Source of the DNA: Microbacterium sp. nov. GSS16
GTDB taxonomy: Bacteria; Actinomycetota; Actinomycetes; Actinomycetales; Microbacteriaceae
Reading direction: 5' to 3'
Length of the DNA: 64,000 nt
NCBI RefSeq assembly: GCF_028198145.1
Contig: NZ_CP116338.1
Coordinates: 1,860,001-1,924,000 of the forward strand
Part shown: one piece after another, positions 1 through 14,460 of the stretch
Layout: each line of letters starts with the position of its first letter
How positions within the stretch are numbered: the stretch's first letter is position 1
Program-made: the position numbers and the translations under genes
Notes under the pieces: generated by a model
Seen by the model: only the letters and a program-made list of their open reading frames with translations
Database searches by the model: none
What the model was told of the DNA's origin: nothing

Positions 1-4196
<4,196 letters not shown>

Positions 4197-4218
4197 ACAC
4201 CTCTTTCTGCGAGATGAA

Positions 4219-4239
4219 CGCGTCCACTTTGTGGTTCTC
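4219..4239 (+). other. Right arm of 23S pre-rRNA processing stalk
   Basis: Complement of 1014-1034 (see that entry). It lies in the 23S-5S spacer, just after the mature 23S 3' end. Confidence 0.75.
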
Positions 4240-4305
4240 GACGTACGGTCGGAACCAAACAACACACTCCACGCGAGTGATGTTGCCGATGAACATGTCA
4301 ATAGT

Positions 4306-4423
4306 GTTACGGCGGCCATAGCGTGAGGGAAACGCCCGGTCACATTCCGAACCCGGAAGCTAAGCCTCACAGCGCCGATGGTACTGCAGGGGGGACCCTG
4401 TGGGAGAGTAGGACACCGCCGGA
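4306..4423 (+). rRNA. rrf: 5S ribosomal RNA
   Basis: About 117 nt starting GTTACGGCGGCCATAGCG and ending GACACCGCCGGAC, so the terminal helix closes (GGCGG with CCGCC). The conserved loop CCGAACCCGGAAGCTAAG is present. It follows 23S after about 110 nt, completing a standard 16S-23S-5S operon. Confidence 0.97.
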
Positions 4424-4435
4424 CTTCTCTTAAGT

Positions 4436-4467
4436 AAAATGGCCACCCAGAGCTGGGTGGCCATTTT
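4436..4467 (+). terminator. rRNA operon terminator (perfect hairpin)
   Basis: Left arm AAAATGGCCACCCAG (4436-4450) and right arm CTGGGTGGCCATTTT (4453-4467) form a nearly continuous stem with a minimal loop. A T-rich stretch follows. It lies 13 nt after 5S and just before the next gene. The ATG inside the left arm (4439) is in frame with the downstream gene but is not the likely start. Confidence 0.9.
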
Positions 4468-4495
4468 GCGTTTTGCAGCAGAACAGGGAGTCAGA

Positions 4496-6523
4496 ATGTC
4501 AGATGAGCAGCGGGATCGCCGTAACGAGGGCGAAGACGCGCAGAACAGACGTTCCGGCTCCGACCGCAAGCCTCGCTACAGCGACTCCTCGTCTCGAGGA
4601 CCGCGCCGCGATGGTGAGCGCCGTCCGTACGGCGACCGCAGCCAGTCGAGTGAGCGTCCCCCGTATCGTGACCGTGACCAGGGTGAGCGCCGTCCCTATG
4701 GTGACCGCAACCGGTCGGGTGAGCGTCGCCCGTATGGTGACCGTAACCAGTCCGGGGAGCGTCGCCCGTATGGCGACCGTAGCCAGTCCGGGGAGCGTCG
4801 TCCGTATGGTGACCGTGACCAGGGTGAGCGTCGTCCCTACGGCGATCGCAACCAGGGTGAGCGTCGTCCCTACGGCGATGGCAACCAGTCCGGGGAGCGT
4901 CGTCCCTACGGTGACCGGAACCAGTCCGGCGAACGTCGTTCGTACGGTGACCGGAACCAGTCGGGTGAGCGCCGTCCGTACGGCGACCGGAACCAGTCGG
5001 GTGAGCGTCGTCCCTATGGTGACCGGAACCAGGGTGAGCGTCGTCCGTATGGTGACCGGAACCAGGGTGAGCGTCGTCCGTACGGTGACCGGAACCAGTC
5101 GGGTGAGCGTCGTTCGTATGGTGACCGGAACCAGGGTGAGCGTCGTCCGTACGGCGACCGGAACCAGTCGGGTGAGCGTCGCCAGTATGGTGACCGGAAC
5201 CAGGGTGAGCGTCGCCCGTATGGTGACCGGAACCAGTCCGGTGAGCGTCGCCCGTATGGTGACCGCAATCAGTCCGGTGAGCGTCGCCAGTATGGTGACC
5301 GGAACCAGGGTGAGCGTCGTCCGTACGGTGACCGGAACCAGTCGGGTGAGCGTCGTCCCTATGGTGACCGGAACCAGGGTGAGCGTCGTCCGTACGGCGA
5401 CCGGAACCAGTCGGGTGAGCGTCGCCCGTACGGTGACCGGAACCAGGGTGAGCGTCGCCCCTACGGTGACCGCCCGCGGCAGGACCGCGATCAGGGCGAG
5501 CGCGCGTCCTACCGCGACCGTCCCCGTGGTGGCGTCGACCGACCTGTCAACGAGTACGCCCCGGTTCGCGAGCGCGTTCCCGAGCCTCCGCTGCCCGACG
5601 AGATCACCGCGCGCGACCTGCATCCTGCTGCGCGCAACGAGCTGAAGACCCTCAGCAAAGAGAACGCCGAGCAGGTCGCACGACACCTTGCAATGGTCGC
5701 GCAGCTGATCGACGACGACCCCGCCCGTGCGCACGAGCACGCCCTGGCCGCATCGCGCCGTGCCGGGCGCGTCGCCGTCGTGCGCGAGACCCTCGCGATC
5801 ACCGCCTACGGCATCGGTGACTTCGCCCTCGCGCTGCGGGAGCTGCGCACATACCGTCGCATCTCCGGAAACGACGATCAGATCGCCCTCATCGTCGACA
5901 GCGAGCGCGGTGTCGGCCGGCCGGATCGCGCACTCGAGGAGGGACGGGCGGTCGATCGTGCCGCCCTTGCTCCCGCCGTGCGCGTGGCTCTGGCCATCGC
6001 GATGTCAGGCGCCCGCCTCGATCGCGGAGAGACCGAACTCGCGCTCGGAGAACTCGAGATACCCGAGCTCGACCCCGACCGCGCTTTCGAGTGGAGTCCC
6101 GCTCTCTTCTCGGCCCGGGCAGCCGTGCTCGAAGACCTCGGTCGCACCGAAGAGGCGACCTTCTGGACGCAGCGCGCTGAAGTGGCCGCCTCCGCCCTCG
6201 GGCACGACGGCGAGTTCGACGAGATCATCGTCGAAGACGGCATGATCGAGGCCTTCGACGACAACGACGGTGCGCATACCGCCGATGACTCCGCCGACGC
6301 CGCCGAGCCGCAGCCTGCGTCGGAGGCGGATGCGGATGCGGATGCGGATGCAGATGTCGCCGAGCCGCAGCTCCTGGCGGATGCGGATACTTCGGATGCG
6401 GATGCTCCGAACGCAGCCGTTCCGAACGCCGCCGTCCTTGACGCTTCGGACGCCCCCGGTGGGGATGACACATCCCCCGACGAGGCCTCCTCCGCGTCCG
6501 ACGTCGCGGAGTCCGATCGCTGA
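4496..6523 (+). CDS. Arg-rich repeat / TPR-like protein (Rv1691-type)
   Basis: 675 aa from ATG 4496, which has an AGGGAG ribosome site 5 nt upstream. A longer reading from 4439 would start inside the rRNA terminator and is rejected. Residues about 40-326 are some 24 tandem copies of GERRPYGDRNQ(S), predicted disordered and very basic. Residues about 372-567 form an alpha-helical, TPR-like domain (LHPAARNELKTL onward, with AHEHALAASRRAGR and ALRELRTYRRI helices), the conserved part of the family. The tail (about 585-675) is acidic (DADADAD, PNAAVPNAAV). The stop overlaps the next ATG (TGATG). It occupies the Rv1691 place upstream of the HAD phosphatase. Function is unknown; the Arg-rich repeat and rRNA-adjacent position suggest RNA or ribosome contact, which is inference only. 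Confidence 0.85.
   Translation: MSDEQRDRRNEGEDAQNRRSGSDRKPRYSDSSSRGPRRDGERRPYGDRSQSSERPPYRDRDQGERRPYGDRNRSGERRPYGDRNQSGERRPYGDRSQSGERRPYGDRDQGERRPYGDRNQGERRPYGDGNQSGERRPYGDRNQSGERRSYGDRNQSGERRPYGDRNQSGERRPYGDRNQGERRPYGDRNQGERRPYGDRNQSGERRSYGDRNQGERRPYGDRNQSGERRQYGDRNQGERRPYGDRNQSGERRPYGDRNQSGERRQYGDRNQGERRPYGDRNQSGERRPYGDRNQGERRPYGDRNQSGERRPYGDRNQGERRPYGDRPRQDRDQGERASYRDRPRGGVDRPVNEYAPVRERVPEPPLPDEITARDLHPAARNELKTLSKENAEQVARHLAMVAQLIDDDPARAHEHALAASRRAGRVAVVRETLAITAYGIGDFALALRELRTYRRISGNDDQIALIVDSERGVGRPDRALEEGRAVDRAALAPAVRVALAIAMSGARLDRGETELALGELEIPELDPDRAFEWSPALFSARAAVLEDLGRTEEATFWTQRAEVAASALGHDGEFDEIIVEDGMIEAFDDNDGAHTADDSADAAEPQPASEADADADADADVAEPQLLADADTSDADAPNAAVPNAAVLDASDAPGGDDTSPDEASSASDVAESDR
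4617..5480 (+). repeat. 33/36-bp in-frame tandem repeat array, about 24 units
   Basis: Units of 33 or 36 bp encode GERRPYGDRNQ or GERRPYGDRNQS. Most copies differ only at synonymous sites or at single codons (P to S or Q before Y), so expansion looks recent. The array is coding and has no spacers, so it is not a CRISPR. Confidence 0.95.
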
Positions 6524-7572
6524 TGGCCCTGTTCCGCCGCGCCAAGACGGCCGCCAAGCCGGCCGCCACCCCGCTCGCCGGCCGCGACGCGATCCTCGCC
6601 GATCTCGACGGGGTCGTCTACGCCGGGCCGAACGCGCTGCCGCATGCGATCGACAGCCTGAACAGGGCTGCGCAGACCGCTCGTCTCGGGTACATCACCA
6701 ACAACGCGGCGCGTACCGACGCGTCGGTCGCCGAGCATCTCACCGGTCTCGGATTGACCGTCGCGGCCGACGACGTGGTCACCAGCCCGCAGGCCGCGAT
6801 GCGACTGCTCGCGACGATGGTCCCGGCCCCGGCCACGATCCTGATCGTCGGAGGAGAAGGGCTCGTCGTCGAGGCCGAGAAGGCCGGGTACACCGTCACT
6901 CGCAGCGCGGAGGATGCGCCCGCCGCCGTCGTGCAGGGCTTCAGCCCGGACGTCGCGTGGACCGACCTGGCCGAAGCCGCGTTCGCTCTCAAGGTGCCGG
7001 AAGATGAGGGCGGAATCCCGTGGATATCCACCAACACCGACTGGACCATCCCGCGCGAGCGGGGCGTGGCGCCCGGCAACGGCACGCTTGTGTCTGCGGT
7101 GCACACCGCGATCGGCCGGCTGTCGACAGTGGCGGGCAAGCCCGAGACGCCCATCTTCGAAGAGGCCATCGCGCGCTTCGACGCCCAGCGTCCGCTCTTC
7201 CTCGGCGATCGCCTAGACACCGACATCATGGGGGCGGTGCGGGCGGGCATTGACTCGGCGCTGGTGCTCACCGGCATCGACCGGCCCAAGCACGTGCTCG
7301 CCGCCCCGCAGGGTTCTCAGCCCGACTACATCCTCGCCGATCTGCGCGACCTGCACGAGCCGTACCCCGAGACGACCGCAAAAGACGGTGTCTTCACTGT
7401 GAACGGCGCATCGGTGCGCATCGTGAACGGCGATGTGCAGATCCTGTCGGAGGGCTCGGCGCAGATCGACCTGTTGCGCGCTGGAGCCGCTGCGATCTGG
7501 GCCACGGGCCTGGCGATCTACGCCTTCCGGGTGCCCGAGAAGCTGTACGCCGATCCTTTCCACAGGCCCTGA
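6523..7572 (+). CDS. HAD-superfamily phosphatase, NagD-like (Rv1692-type)
   Basis: 349 aa. The HAD nucleophile motif is in ILADLDGVVYAG (Asp27 and Asp29). Motif II lies in the GYITNNAAR segment, and the Lys/Asp motifs in KPETPIFEEAI and FLGDRLDTDIMGAVRAG. This matches the NagD/pNPPase branch with a C2-type cap. The extra C-terminal part (about 266-349, VNGASVRIVNGDVQI) resembles the Mycobacterium Rv1692 extension; Rv1692 is described as a D-glycerol-3-phosphate phosphatase acting in phospholipid recycling. The ATG overlaps the upstream stop by one base, so it is translationally coupled. Exact substrate here is inferred from family and synteny. Confidence 0.9.
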   Translation: MALFRRAKTAAKPAATPLAGRDAILADLDGVVYAGPNALPHAIDSLNRAAQTARLGYITNNAARTDASVAEHLTGLGLTVAADDVVTSPQAAMRLLATMVPAPATILIVGGEGLVVEAEKAGYTVTRSAEDAPAAVVQGFSPDVAWTDLAEAAFALKVPEDEGGIPWISTNTDWTIPRERGVAPGNGTLVSAVHTAIGRLSTVAGKPETPIFEEAIARFDAQRPLFLGDRLDTDIMGAVRAGIDSALVLTGIDRPKHVLAAPQGSQPDYILADLRDLHEPYPETTAKDGVFTVNGASVRIVNGDVQILSEGSAQIDLLRAGAAAIWATGLAIYAFRVPEKLYADPFHRP

Positions 7573-7603
7573 GAGTCGCGGCTGCCGCACCGGTGGCCCG
7601 GGC

Positions 7604-7609
7604 TACAGT
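7604..7609 (+). promoter_or_regulatory. -10 hexamer TACAGT for a leaderless start
   Basis: TACAGT ends 6 nt before ATG 7616. The spacing fits transcription starting at the start codon. Confidence 0.5.
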
Positions 7610-7615
7610 TGACGG

Positions 7616-7786
7616 ATGGAGCACACGCGAGACGAGCCGACCGATGCGCTCTGGAGCAGACTGCGCCTGATCGAAAGTCAGCCGCTCGCCGACCGGGCCG
7701 AGGCCTACGGCGCGATGCACGACGAGCTGATGAAGCGTCTCGAGAGCACCCCGCGCACCGGCGACTCGGCGCACAGCACCCGATGA
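7616..7786 (+). CDS. Small conserved protein upstream of tlyA (Rv1693-type)
   Basis: 56 aa, starting MEHTRDEPTDALWSRLRLIE and ending GDSAHSTR. It reads as a single amphipathic, charged helix (ESQPLADRAEAYGAMHDELMKRLE). Its stop overlaps the tlyA ATG (ATGA), which supports real translation, and M. tuberculosis has a similarly small ORF (Rv1693) in the same place. A TACAGT hexamer 6 nt upstream suggests a leaderless promoter for the tlyA group. Function unknown. Confidence 0.75.
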   Translation: MEHTRDEPTDALWSRLRLIESQPLADRAEAYGAMHDELMKRLESTPRTGDSAHSTR

Positions 7787-8580
7787 CCCGCCTCGACGCC
7801 GCCCTCGCCGCCCGGGGCCTCGCGCGTTCGCGCACCCATGCGGCATCGCTCATCGCCGACGGACTGGTGAGCGTCGACGGCCGCACGATCATCAAGGCCT
7901 CCACCTCTGTCGCCGATGAGGCCGACCTGCAGGTCGACGGCGGCGACCACTACGTCAGCCGGGCCGCACACAAGCTGATCGCCGCGCTCGACGGATTCCA
8001 GATCCGCGTCGAGGGGCGCCTGGCGCTCGACATGGGTGCCTCGACCGGGGGGTTCACGCAGGTGCTGCGCGAGCGCGGTGCACGCCGCGTGCTCGCCGTC
8101 GACGTCGGCCACGGTCAGCTCGCGCCGCAGATCGCCGCCGACCCGGGTGTCACGAGCGTCGAGGGATTCAACGTCCGCCACATGACCGCCCGATCGCTCG
8201 CAGACGCCACCGGCGAGCCGCAGCGACCGGATCTCGCCGTCGGCGATCTATCGTTCATCTCTCTGGATCTCGTGCTGCCGGCGATCGCCGAGACGATTGC
8301 GCCCGCGGCCGACGTCGTTCTGCTCGTCAAACCGCAGTTCGAGGTGGGCCGCACCGCTGTGAAGGGCGGGCTCGTGACCAGCGTCGACGCCAGACTCGAT
8401 GCCGTCGAGCGCACCCTGTGGAGCGCCCACGACGCGGGGCTCGGGATGCTCGGCATCCTGCCCTCGCCGATCCTCGGCACCCACGGCAACGCCGAGTATC
8501 TCGCGCACCTCGCGCCCGGTCGCGGAACGGATCCGTCAGAATGGTCGGAGCAGATCGCACACGTGGCAGGAGGACGATGA
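7783..8580 (+). CDS. tlyA: TlyA family rRNA (cytidine-2'-O)-methyltransferase
   Basis: 265 aa. An N-terminal S4 RNA-binding domain (RLDAALAARGLARSRTHA, residues 1-60) is followed by an FtsJ/RrmJ Rossmann methyltransferase with SAM motif LDMGASTGGFTQ and a catalytic-Lys region VLLVKPQFEVG. TlyA 2'-O-methylates cytidines in 16S and 23S rRNA, affecting capreomycin sensitivity in mycobacteria. The start is the ATG that overlaps the upstream TGA; an upstream in-frame ATG would run through the small gene. The downstream nadK ATG overlaps its stop, so this is an operon. Confidence 0.92.
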   Translation: MTRLDAALAARGLARSRTHAASLIADGLVSVDGRTIIKASTSVADEADLQVDGGDHYVSRAAHKLIAALDGFQIRVEGRLALDMGASTGGFTQVLRERGARRVLAVDVGHGQLAPQIAADPGVTSVEGFNVRHMTARSLADATGEPQRPDLAVGDLSFISLDLVLPAIAETIAPAADVVLLVKPQFEVGRTAVKGGLVTSVDARLDAVERTLWSAHDAGLGMLGILPSPILGTHGNAEYLAHLAPGRGTDPSEWSEQIAHVAGGR

Positions 8581-9482
8581 ACGCGCGCCCCATCCTGGTC
8601 GTCGCCCACGCCAAACGGGAGGACACGGTCGTCGCGGCGCTGCGCGTCGTCGAGGCGCTGCGAGGCGCCGGCGCGACCCCCGTGCTGCCGGCCGACGAGC
8701 ACCACGAGTTCGTCGCACTCGACCAGCGCTTCGCCGACGTCGCGCTGCTGGGGGCGGATGTCTCGGCCGACGACCTCGAGCTGGCCATCGTCCTCGGCGG
8801 CGACGGCACCATCCTGCGTGCGGCCGAGCTCGTCCGCGGGTCAGGCGCGCCGGTTCTGGGCATCAACATGGGCCACGTCGGATTCCTCGCCGAGATCGAT
8901 CGCGACGACATGGACGACGCTGTGGCCCGCGTGATCGAGCGCGACTACGACGTCGAAGAGCGCCTCGCGCTCTCGGTGCGTGTGAAGGATGCCCACGGCA
9001 CCGTCGTGTACGAGACGTGGGCGCTCAACGAGGCGACAGTCGAGAAGGCCAGCCGTGAGCGCATGATCGAGGTCGTCATCGAGATCGACGGTCGTCCGCT
9101 GTCGAGCTTTGGCTGCGACGGCATGGTCGTCTCGACGCCGACGGGGTCGACGGCATACAACTTCTCCGCCGGCGGACCGGTCATCTGGCCGACGGTCGAG
9201 GCCATCGCGGTGGTGCCGCTCTCGGCGCACGCGCTCTTCGCCAAGCCTCTGGTGGTGGGCCCCGAGGCATCGGTCGCCATCGAGATGCTCGAGCGCACCG
9301 ACGGCAGCGGCATCCTCTGGTGCGACGGTCGCCGCTCGCACGAGCTGCCCCCGGGGGCGAGGGTGGTCGTTCGCCGCTCGTCGCGCCCGGTGCGGCTCGC
9401 CCGCCTGCATCCGACCGCCTTCACCGACCGCCTGGTGCGCAAGTTCCAGCTCCCGGTCGCAGGATGGCGAGGCGCGTCATGA
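8577..9482 (+). CDS. nadK: NAD kinase
   Basis: 301 aa; ATP/polyphosphate-dependent phosphorylation of NAD to NADP. Diagnostic motifs are VLGGDGTILRA (GGDGT), INMGHVGFLAE, and the NE/D and TGSTAYNFSAGGP loops. The ATG at 8577 overlaps the tlyA stop and is preceded by AGGAGG with good spacing. Cytoplasmic, probably a homotetramer by family. Confidence 0.95.
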   Translation: MNARPILVVAHAKREDTVVAALRVVEALRGAGATPVLPADEHHEFVALDQRFADVALLGADVSADDLELAIVLGGDGTILRAAELVRGSGAPVLGINMGHVGFLAEIDRDDMDDAVARVIERDYDVEERLALSVRVKDAHGTVVYETWALNEATVEKASRERMIEVVIEIDGRPLSSFGCDGMVVSTPTGSTAYNFSAGGPVIWPTVEAIAVVPLSAHALFAKPLVVGPEASVAIEMLERTDGSGILWCDGRRSHELPPGARVVVRRSSRPVRLARLHPTAFTDRLVRKFQLPVAGWRGAS

Positions 9483-11176
9483 TCGATGAGATGCGCATCC
9501 GCGGTCTCGGCGTGATCGACGACGCCGTGCTGCCGCTCGGCGCGGGCTTCACCGCGGTGACCGGCGAGACCGGCGCGGGCAAGACCATGGTCGTCACCGG
9601 GCTCGGTCTGCTGCTGGGGGCACGAGCCGATTCCTCGGCGATCCGTGCCGGTGCGGCGCAGGCATCCGTCGCGGGCGTCTGGATGGTTCCCCCGACAGGA
9701 CCCGTCGCCGACATCGTCACCGACGCCGGGGGAGACCTGGAACCCGCCGGCGACGTGGCAGAGCTCTACGTGTCGCGCACGCTCAGCGCCGAGGGACGCA
9801 GCCGCGCCAGCGTCGGCGGACGCCCGGCGCCGGCCGGTGTGCTGTCGTCGCTCGCCGAGGAGCTCGTGGTGGTGCACGGGCAGTCCGATCAGCTGCGTCT
9901 GCGCTCGGCCGCCGCCCAGCGGGACGCGCTCGACCGCTTCGGCGGCGAGCGGATCGCCGCCGCCCTGGCGGGGTATCGCGAGTGCTTCACCCGGTGGCGT
10001 GAGCTGGATGCCGAGATCACCGAGCTCACCGAGAACCGCGACCGGCGCGCCGCCGAGGCCGCGCTGCTGCGCGACCAGCTCGCCGAGATCGAGCAGCTCG
10101 ACCCGCAGCCGGGCGAAGACGTCGAGCTGAACGAGCGCGCAGAGCGTCTCGCGAACGCCGAGGAGCTGCGCCTGTCGGCATCCGTCGCCCGCTCGGCGCT
10201 GTCGAGTGAGGAGGGCGACCCCGACGTCGCGGCCCTGCTCGCCGAGGCCCGCCGCTCACTCGAGCGCAGCGCCGATCCGAAGCTCACCGAGATCTCCGAG
10301 ACGCTCGCCGACCTCGGCTATCGCGCGGCCGATCTCGCGCAGCAGCTCTCGGGGTATCTCGCCGACCTCGACGAGTCGGGGCCGCACGAGCTCGCCGCCG
10401 TCGAGGAGCGCCGCGCGGCCCTCGGCGGACTGATCCGTCAGCACGGCTCGCTCGACGACGCCCTGCAGATCTGGCAGACCGGATCGCTGCGTCTTGCCGA
10501 GCTCGACGACGACGGCGACCGCATCGAGCGTCTGACAGCCGAGGCCGACAGCGCCCGCGACGCCCTCGACGCTGCGGCCGCAGCCCTCACCGAGGTGCGC
10601 ACGGCAGCGGCGGTGCGGCTCTCCGCCGCCGTGACCGATGAGCTGCACGCCCTCGCGATGCCGGATGCCACCCTCGAGGTGCGCGTCTCACCCGGCGCCG
10701 AGTCCGCGCACGGGCGCGACGACGTCGCCATCCTGCTCGCACCGCACCCCGGCGCGGAGCCGCGGTCGGTGTCGAAGGGCGCCTCGGGCGGTGAGCTCTC
10801 GCGGGTGATGCTCGCGATCGAGGTCGTCATCGCCGAGACCGATCCGGTGCCGACCTTCGTCTTCGACGAGGTGGACGCCGGGATCGGCGGTGCGGCGGCC
10901 ATCGAGGTCGGCCGCAGGCTCGCGCAGCTCGCCCGGAACTCCCAGGTCATCGCCGTCACGCACCTTGCGCAGGTGGCGGCCTTCGCGAACAACCACCTCT
11001 CGGTGGTCAAGTCGAACGACGGCGCCGTGACCGCGTCGAGCGTCACCAGGCTCGAGGGCGCCGAACGCGAGGCCGAGATGGCCCGGCTGCTCTCCGGACT
11101 CGCCGATTCCGACGCCGCTCTCACCCATGCCCGCGAACTGCTGAGCCTCGGCGCCGGCGATCAACTGATAGGATAA
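9479..11176 (+). CDS. recN: DNA repair protein RecN
   Basis: 565 aa SMC-like ATPase involved in double-strand break repair. Walker A GETGAGKT lies near residue 30. A coiled-coil middle (about 150-370) holds long Leu/Glu/Ala heptads. The ABC signature ASGGELSRVMLA and Walker B FVFDEVDAGIGG are C-terminal. The start is the ATG overlapping the nadK stop (ATGA); an alternative in-frame ATG lies 15 nt upstream. No SOS box is visible directly upstream, so expression probably follows the operon. Confidence 0.95.
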   Translation: MIDEMRIRGLGVIDDAVLPLGAGFTAVTGETGAGKTMVVTGLGLLLGARADSSAIRAGAAQASVAGVWMVPPTGPVADIVTDAGGDLEPAGDVAELYVSRTLSAEGRSRASVGGRPAPAGVLSSLAEELVVVHGQSDQLRLRSAAAQRDALDRFGGERIAAALAGYRECFTRWRELDAEITELTENRDRRAAEAALLRDQLAEIEQLDPQPGEDVELNERAERLANAEELRLSASVARSALSSEEGDPDVAALLAEARRSLERSADPKLTEISETLADLGYRAADLAQQLSGYLADLDESGPHELAAVEERRAALGGLIRQHGSLDDALQIWQTGSLRLAELDDDGDRIERLTAEADSARDALDAAAAALTEVRTAAAVRLSAAVTDELHALAMPDATLEVRVSPGAESAHGRDDVAILLAPHPGAEPRSVSKGASGGELSRVMLAIEVVIAETDPVPTFVFDEVDAGIGGAAAIEVGRRLAQLARNSQVIAVTHLAQVAAFANNHLSVVKSNDGAVTASSVTRLEGAEREAEMARLLSGLADSDAALTHARELLSLGAGDQLIG

Positions 11177-12883
<1,707 letters not shown>

Positions 12884-12888
12884 TCCCC

Positions 12889-13464
12889 GTGCCCCTGGAA
12901 GACGAGCCGTTCGAGCCCGAGGTCATCTCCAGCGACCTGGCCTTCCATGGTGCCGTCTGGGACGTGCGCGACGACCGGGTGCGCTACGGCGACGGCGAGA
13001 TCCGCCGGCAGTACGTCGCGCACACCGGCGCCGTGGCGGTCGTCGCACTCGACGAGCAGGAGCGGGTGTTGCTGATCCAGCAGTACCGGCACCCGATCCG
13101 CCACCGCGACTGGGAACTGCCCGCGGGCCTGCTCGACGTCGCCGGCGAGGAGCCGGCGCACGCCGCCAGGCGCGAACTCGCCGAGGAGGCGGACATCGTC
13201 GCCGAGCATTGGGAGCACCTCGTATCGGCGTGGACGACCCCCGGCGGCAACGACGAGATGATCCACGTGTACCTGGCGACCGGGCTGTCGGACGCCGACG
13301 CCCATGACCGCCAGGACGAGGAGGCCGACATCCGCGTGGAGTGGGTGCCGCTGGCCGATGCGGCGGACGGCGTGATGGCCGGGCGGCTGCACAACGGCAT
13401 CCTGAGCATCGGCGTGCTCGCCGCCGAGCGGCGCCTGCGCGCGCAGCGACGCGACGAGCGCTGA
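12889..13464 (+). CDS. Nudix hydrolase, ADP-ribose pyrophosphatase type (Rv1700-type)
   Basis: 191 aa from a GTG start. The Nudix box region reads LPAGLLDVAGEEPAHAARRELAEEADI: the catalytic REL-EE core is present, but the usual Gly near the box end is Asp. The preceding VLLIQQYRHPIRHRDWELPAG and the downstream TTPGGNDEMIHVYLA are typical of ADP-ribose diphosphatases (NudF branch). It lies between pyrG and xerD, as Rv1700 does. Confidence 0.88.
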   Translation: MPLEDEPFEPEVISSDLAFHGAVWDVRDDRVRYGDGEIRRQYVAHTGAVAVVALDEQERVLLIQQYRHPIRHRDWELPAGLLDVAGEEPAHAARRELAEEADIVAEHWEHLVSAWTTPGGNDEMIHVYLATGLSDADAHDRQDEEADIRVEWVPLADAADGVMAGRLHNGILSIGVLAAERRLRAQRRDER

Positions 13465-13465
13465 G

Positions 13466-14368
13466 GTGCGGCTCGACCGGGCGCTGGACGCGTACGTGCG
13501 TCACGTCACGATCGAGCGCGGGCTCTCCGCGCACACCGTCGCCGCCTACCAGCGCGACCTGGCCGGATACGTCGCGTGGCTGGGGGAGCAGGGCATCGTG
13601 ACGACGGACGCGATCGACCCTCGCACCGTGACGGCGTTCATCGCCGATCGTGCGAGCGCCGACCCGCCACCGGCGGCGACGAGCCTTGCGCGGCTGCAGT
13701 CGGCCGTTCGCGGATGGCACCGCTTCCTCGTCAGGGAGGGGATCGAGAGCGCCGACCCGACCGGTCGGCTGCGGCCGCCGAAGACGCCGCAGCGCCTGCC
13801 CAAGGCACTCACCATCGAGCAGGTCGAGCGACTGCTCGCGGCCCCGTCGGCGGACGAGCCGATCGGGATGCGCGATCGCGCGCTGCTCGAACTGCTGTAC
13901 GCGACGGGGGCCCGGGTCTCGGAAGCCGTCTCGCTCGACGTCGACGACCTGGCCTACGGTGACGTGCTGCGCCTGCGCGGCAAGGGCGACAAGGAGCGCA
14001 TCGTGCCCGTGGGGTCGTTTGCGCGGGACGCCGTCGACGCCTACTTGACGCGCGTGCGTCCTGGACTTGCGGCCAGGGGCCGCGCGACCGCTCGGCTGTT
14101 CCTCGGAGCGCGAGGGGCGCCGCTGTCGCGGCAGAGCGTGTGGCTGGTCATCCGCGCCGCCGCCGAGCGCGCCCAGATCGACGCCGACGTGTCTCCGCAC
14201 ACCCTGCGGCACAGTTTCGCGACGCATTTGCTGCAGGGCGGCGCCGATGTGCGCGTCGTGCAGGAGCTGCTCGGCCACGCGTCGGTGGCGACCACTCAGA
14301 TCTACACGCACGTGTCGGTGGATGCCCTGCGCGACGTCTATGCGACGTCCCACCCCCGGGCGCGCTGA
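13466..14368 (+). CDS. xerD: Site-specific tyrosine recombinase XerD
   Basis: 300 aa. The N-terminal SAM-like core-binding domain is residues 1-90 (YVRHVTIERGLSAHTVAAYQRDL). The catalytic domain has Arg in ATGARVSEA, the Lys hairpin GKGDKERIVPVG, HTLRHSFATHLL, LLGHASVATTQIYTHVS with the Tyr nucleophile. With XerC it would resolve chromosome dimers at dif with FtsK. GTG start, 1 nt after the Nudix stop. It is a housekeeping member of the conserved cluster, not a sign of an integrated element. Confidence 0.93.
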   Translation: MRLDRALDAYVRHVTIERGLSAHTVAAYQRDLAGYVAWLGEQGIVTTDAIDPRTVTAFIADRASADPPPAATSLARLQSAVRGWHRFLVREGIESADPTGRLRPPKTPQRLPKALTIEQVERLLAAPSADEPIGMRDRALLELLYATGARVSEAVSLDVDDLAYGDVLRLRGKGDKERIVPVGSFARDAVDAYLTRVRPGLAARGRATARLFLGARGAPLSRQSVWLVIRAAAERAQIDADVSPHTLRHSFATHLLQGGADVRVVQELLGHASVATTQIYTHVSVDALRDVYATSHPRAR

Positions 14369-14432
14369 GCGCGGCGGATCCGGGCTGGAGCGCGCGCCGC
14401 GTGCCGCCCGGTGCCGTGCGGCGGCCTGCGGC

Positions 14433-14438
14433 TAGAAT
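14433..14438 (+). promoter_or_regulatory. Possible -10 hexamer (TAGAAT) upstream of parA
   Basis: TAGAAT lies 22 nt before the parA ATG, in the 92-nt gap between xerD and parA. No convincing -35 is seen. AAGGAG at 14451-14456 is the ribosome site. Confidence 0.45.
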
Positions 14439-14460
14439 CGAGCGAGCACGAAGGAGAAGG

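Noticed and set aside
4439..4495. Extended start for the TPR-protein gene at ATG 4439
   Set aside because: This ATG is inside the rRNA terminator stem. ATG 4496 has AGGGAG at proper spacing.
4617..5480. CRISPR-like periodic repeats
   Set aside because: Units abut without unique spacers, keep a reading frame and show synonymous changes. No cas genes are near.
4499..5740. 413-aa minus-strand open frame and a 390-aa second plus frame through the repeat array
   Set aside because: Repeat arrays with 3n units stay open in several frames; the translations are repetitive shadows of the GERRPYGDRNQS gene.
13466..14368. Tyrosine recombinase as evidence of an integrated element
   Set aside because: It is XerD in its conserved place; no att repeats, phage genes or abnormal composition are nearby.
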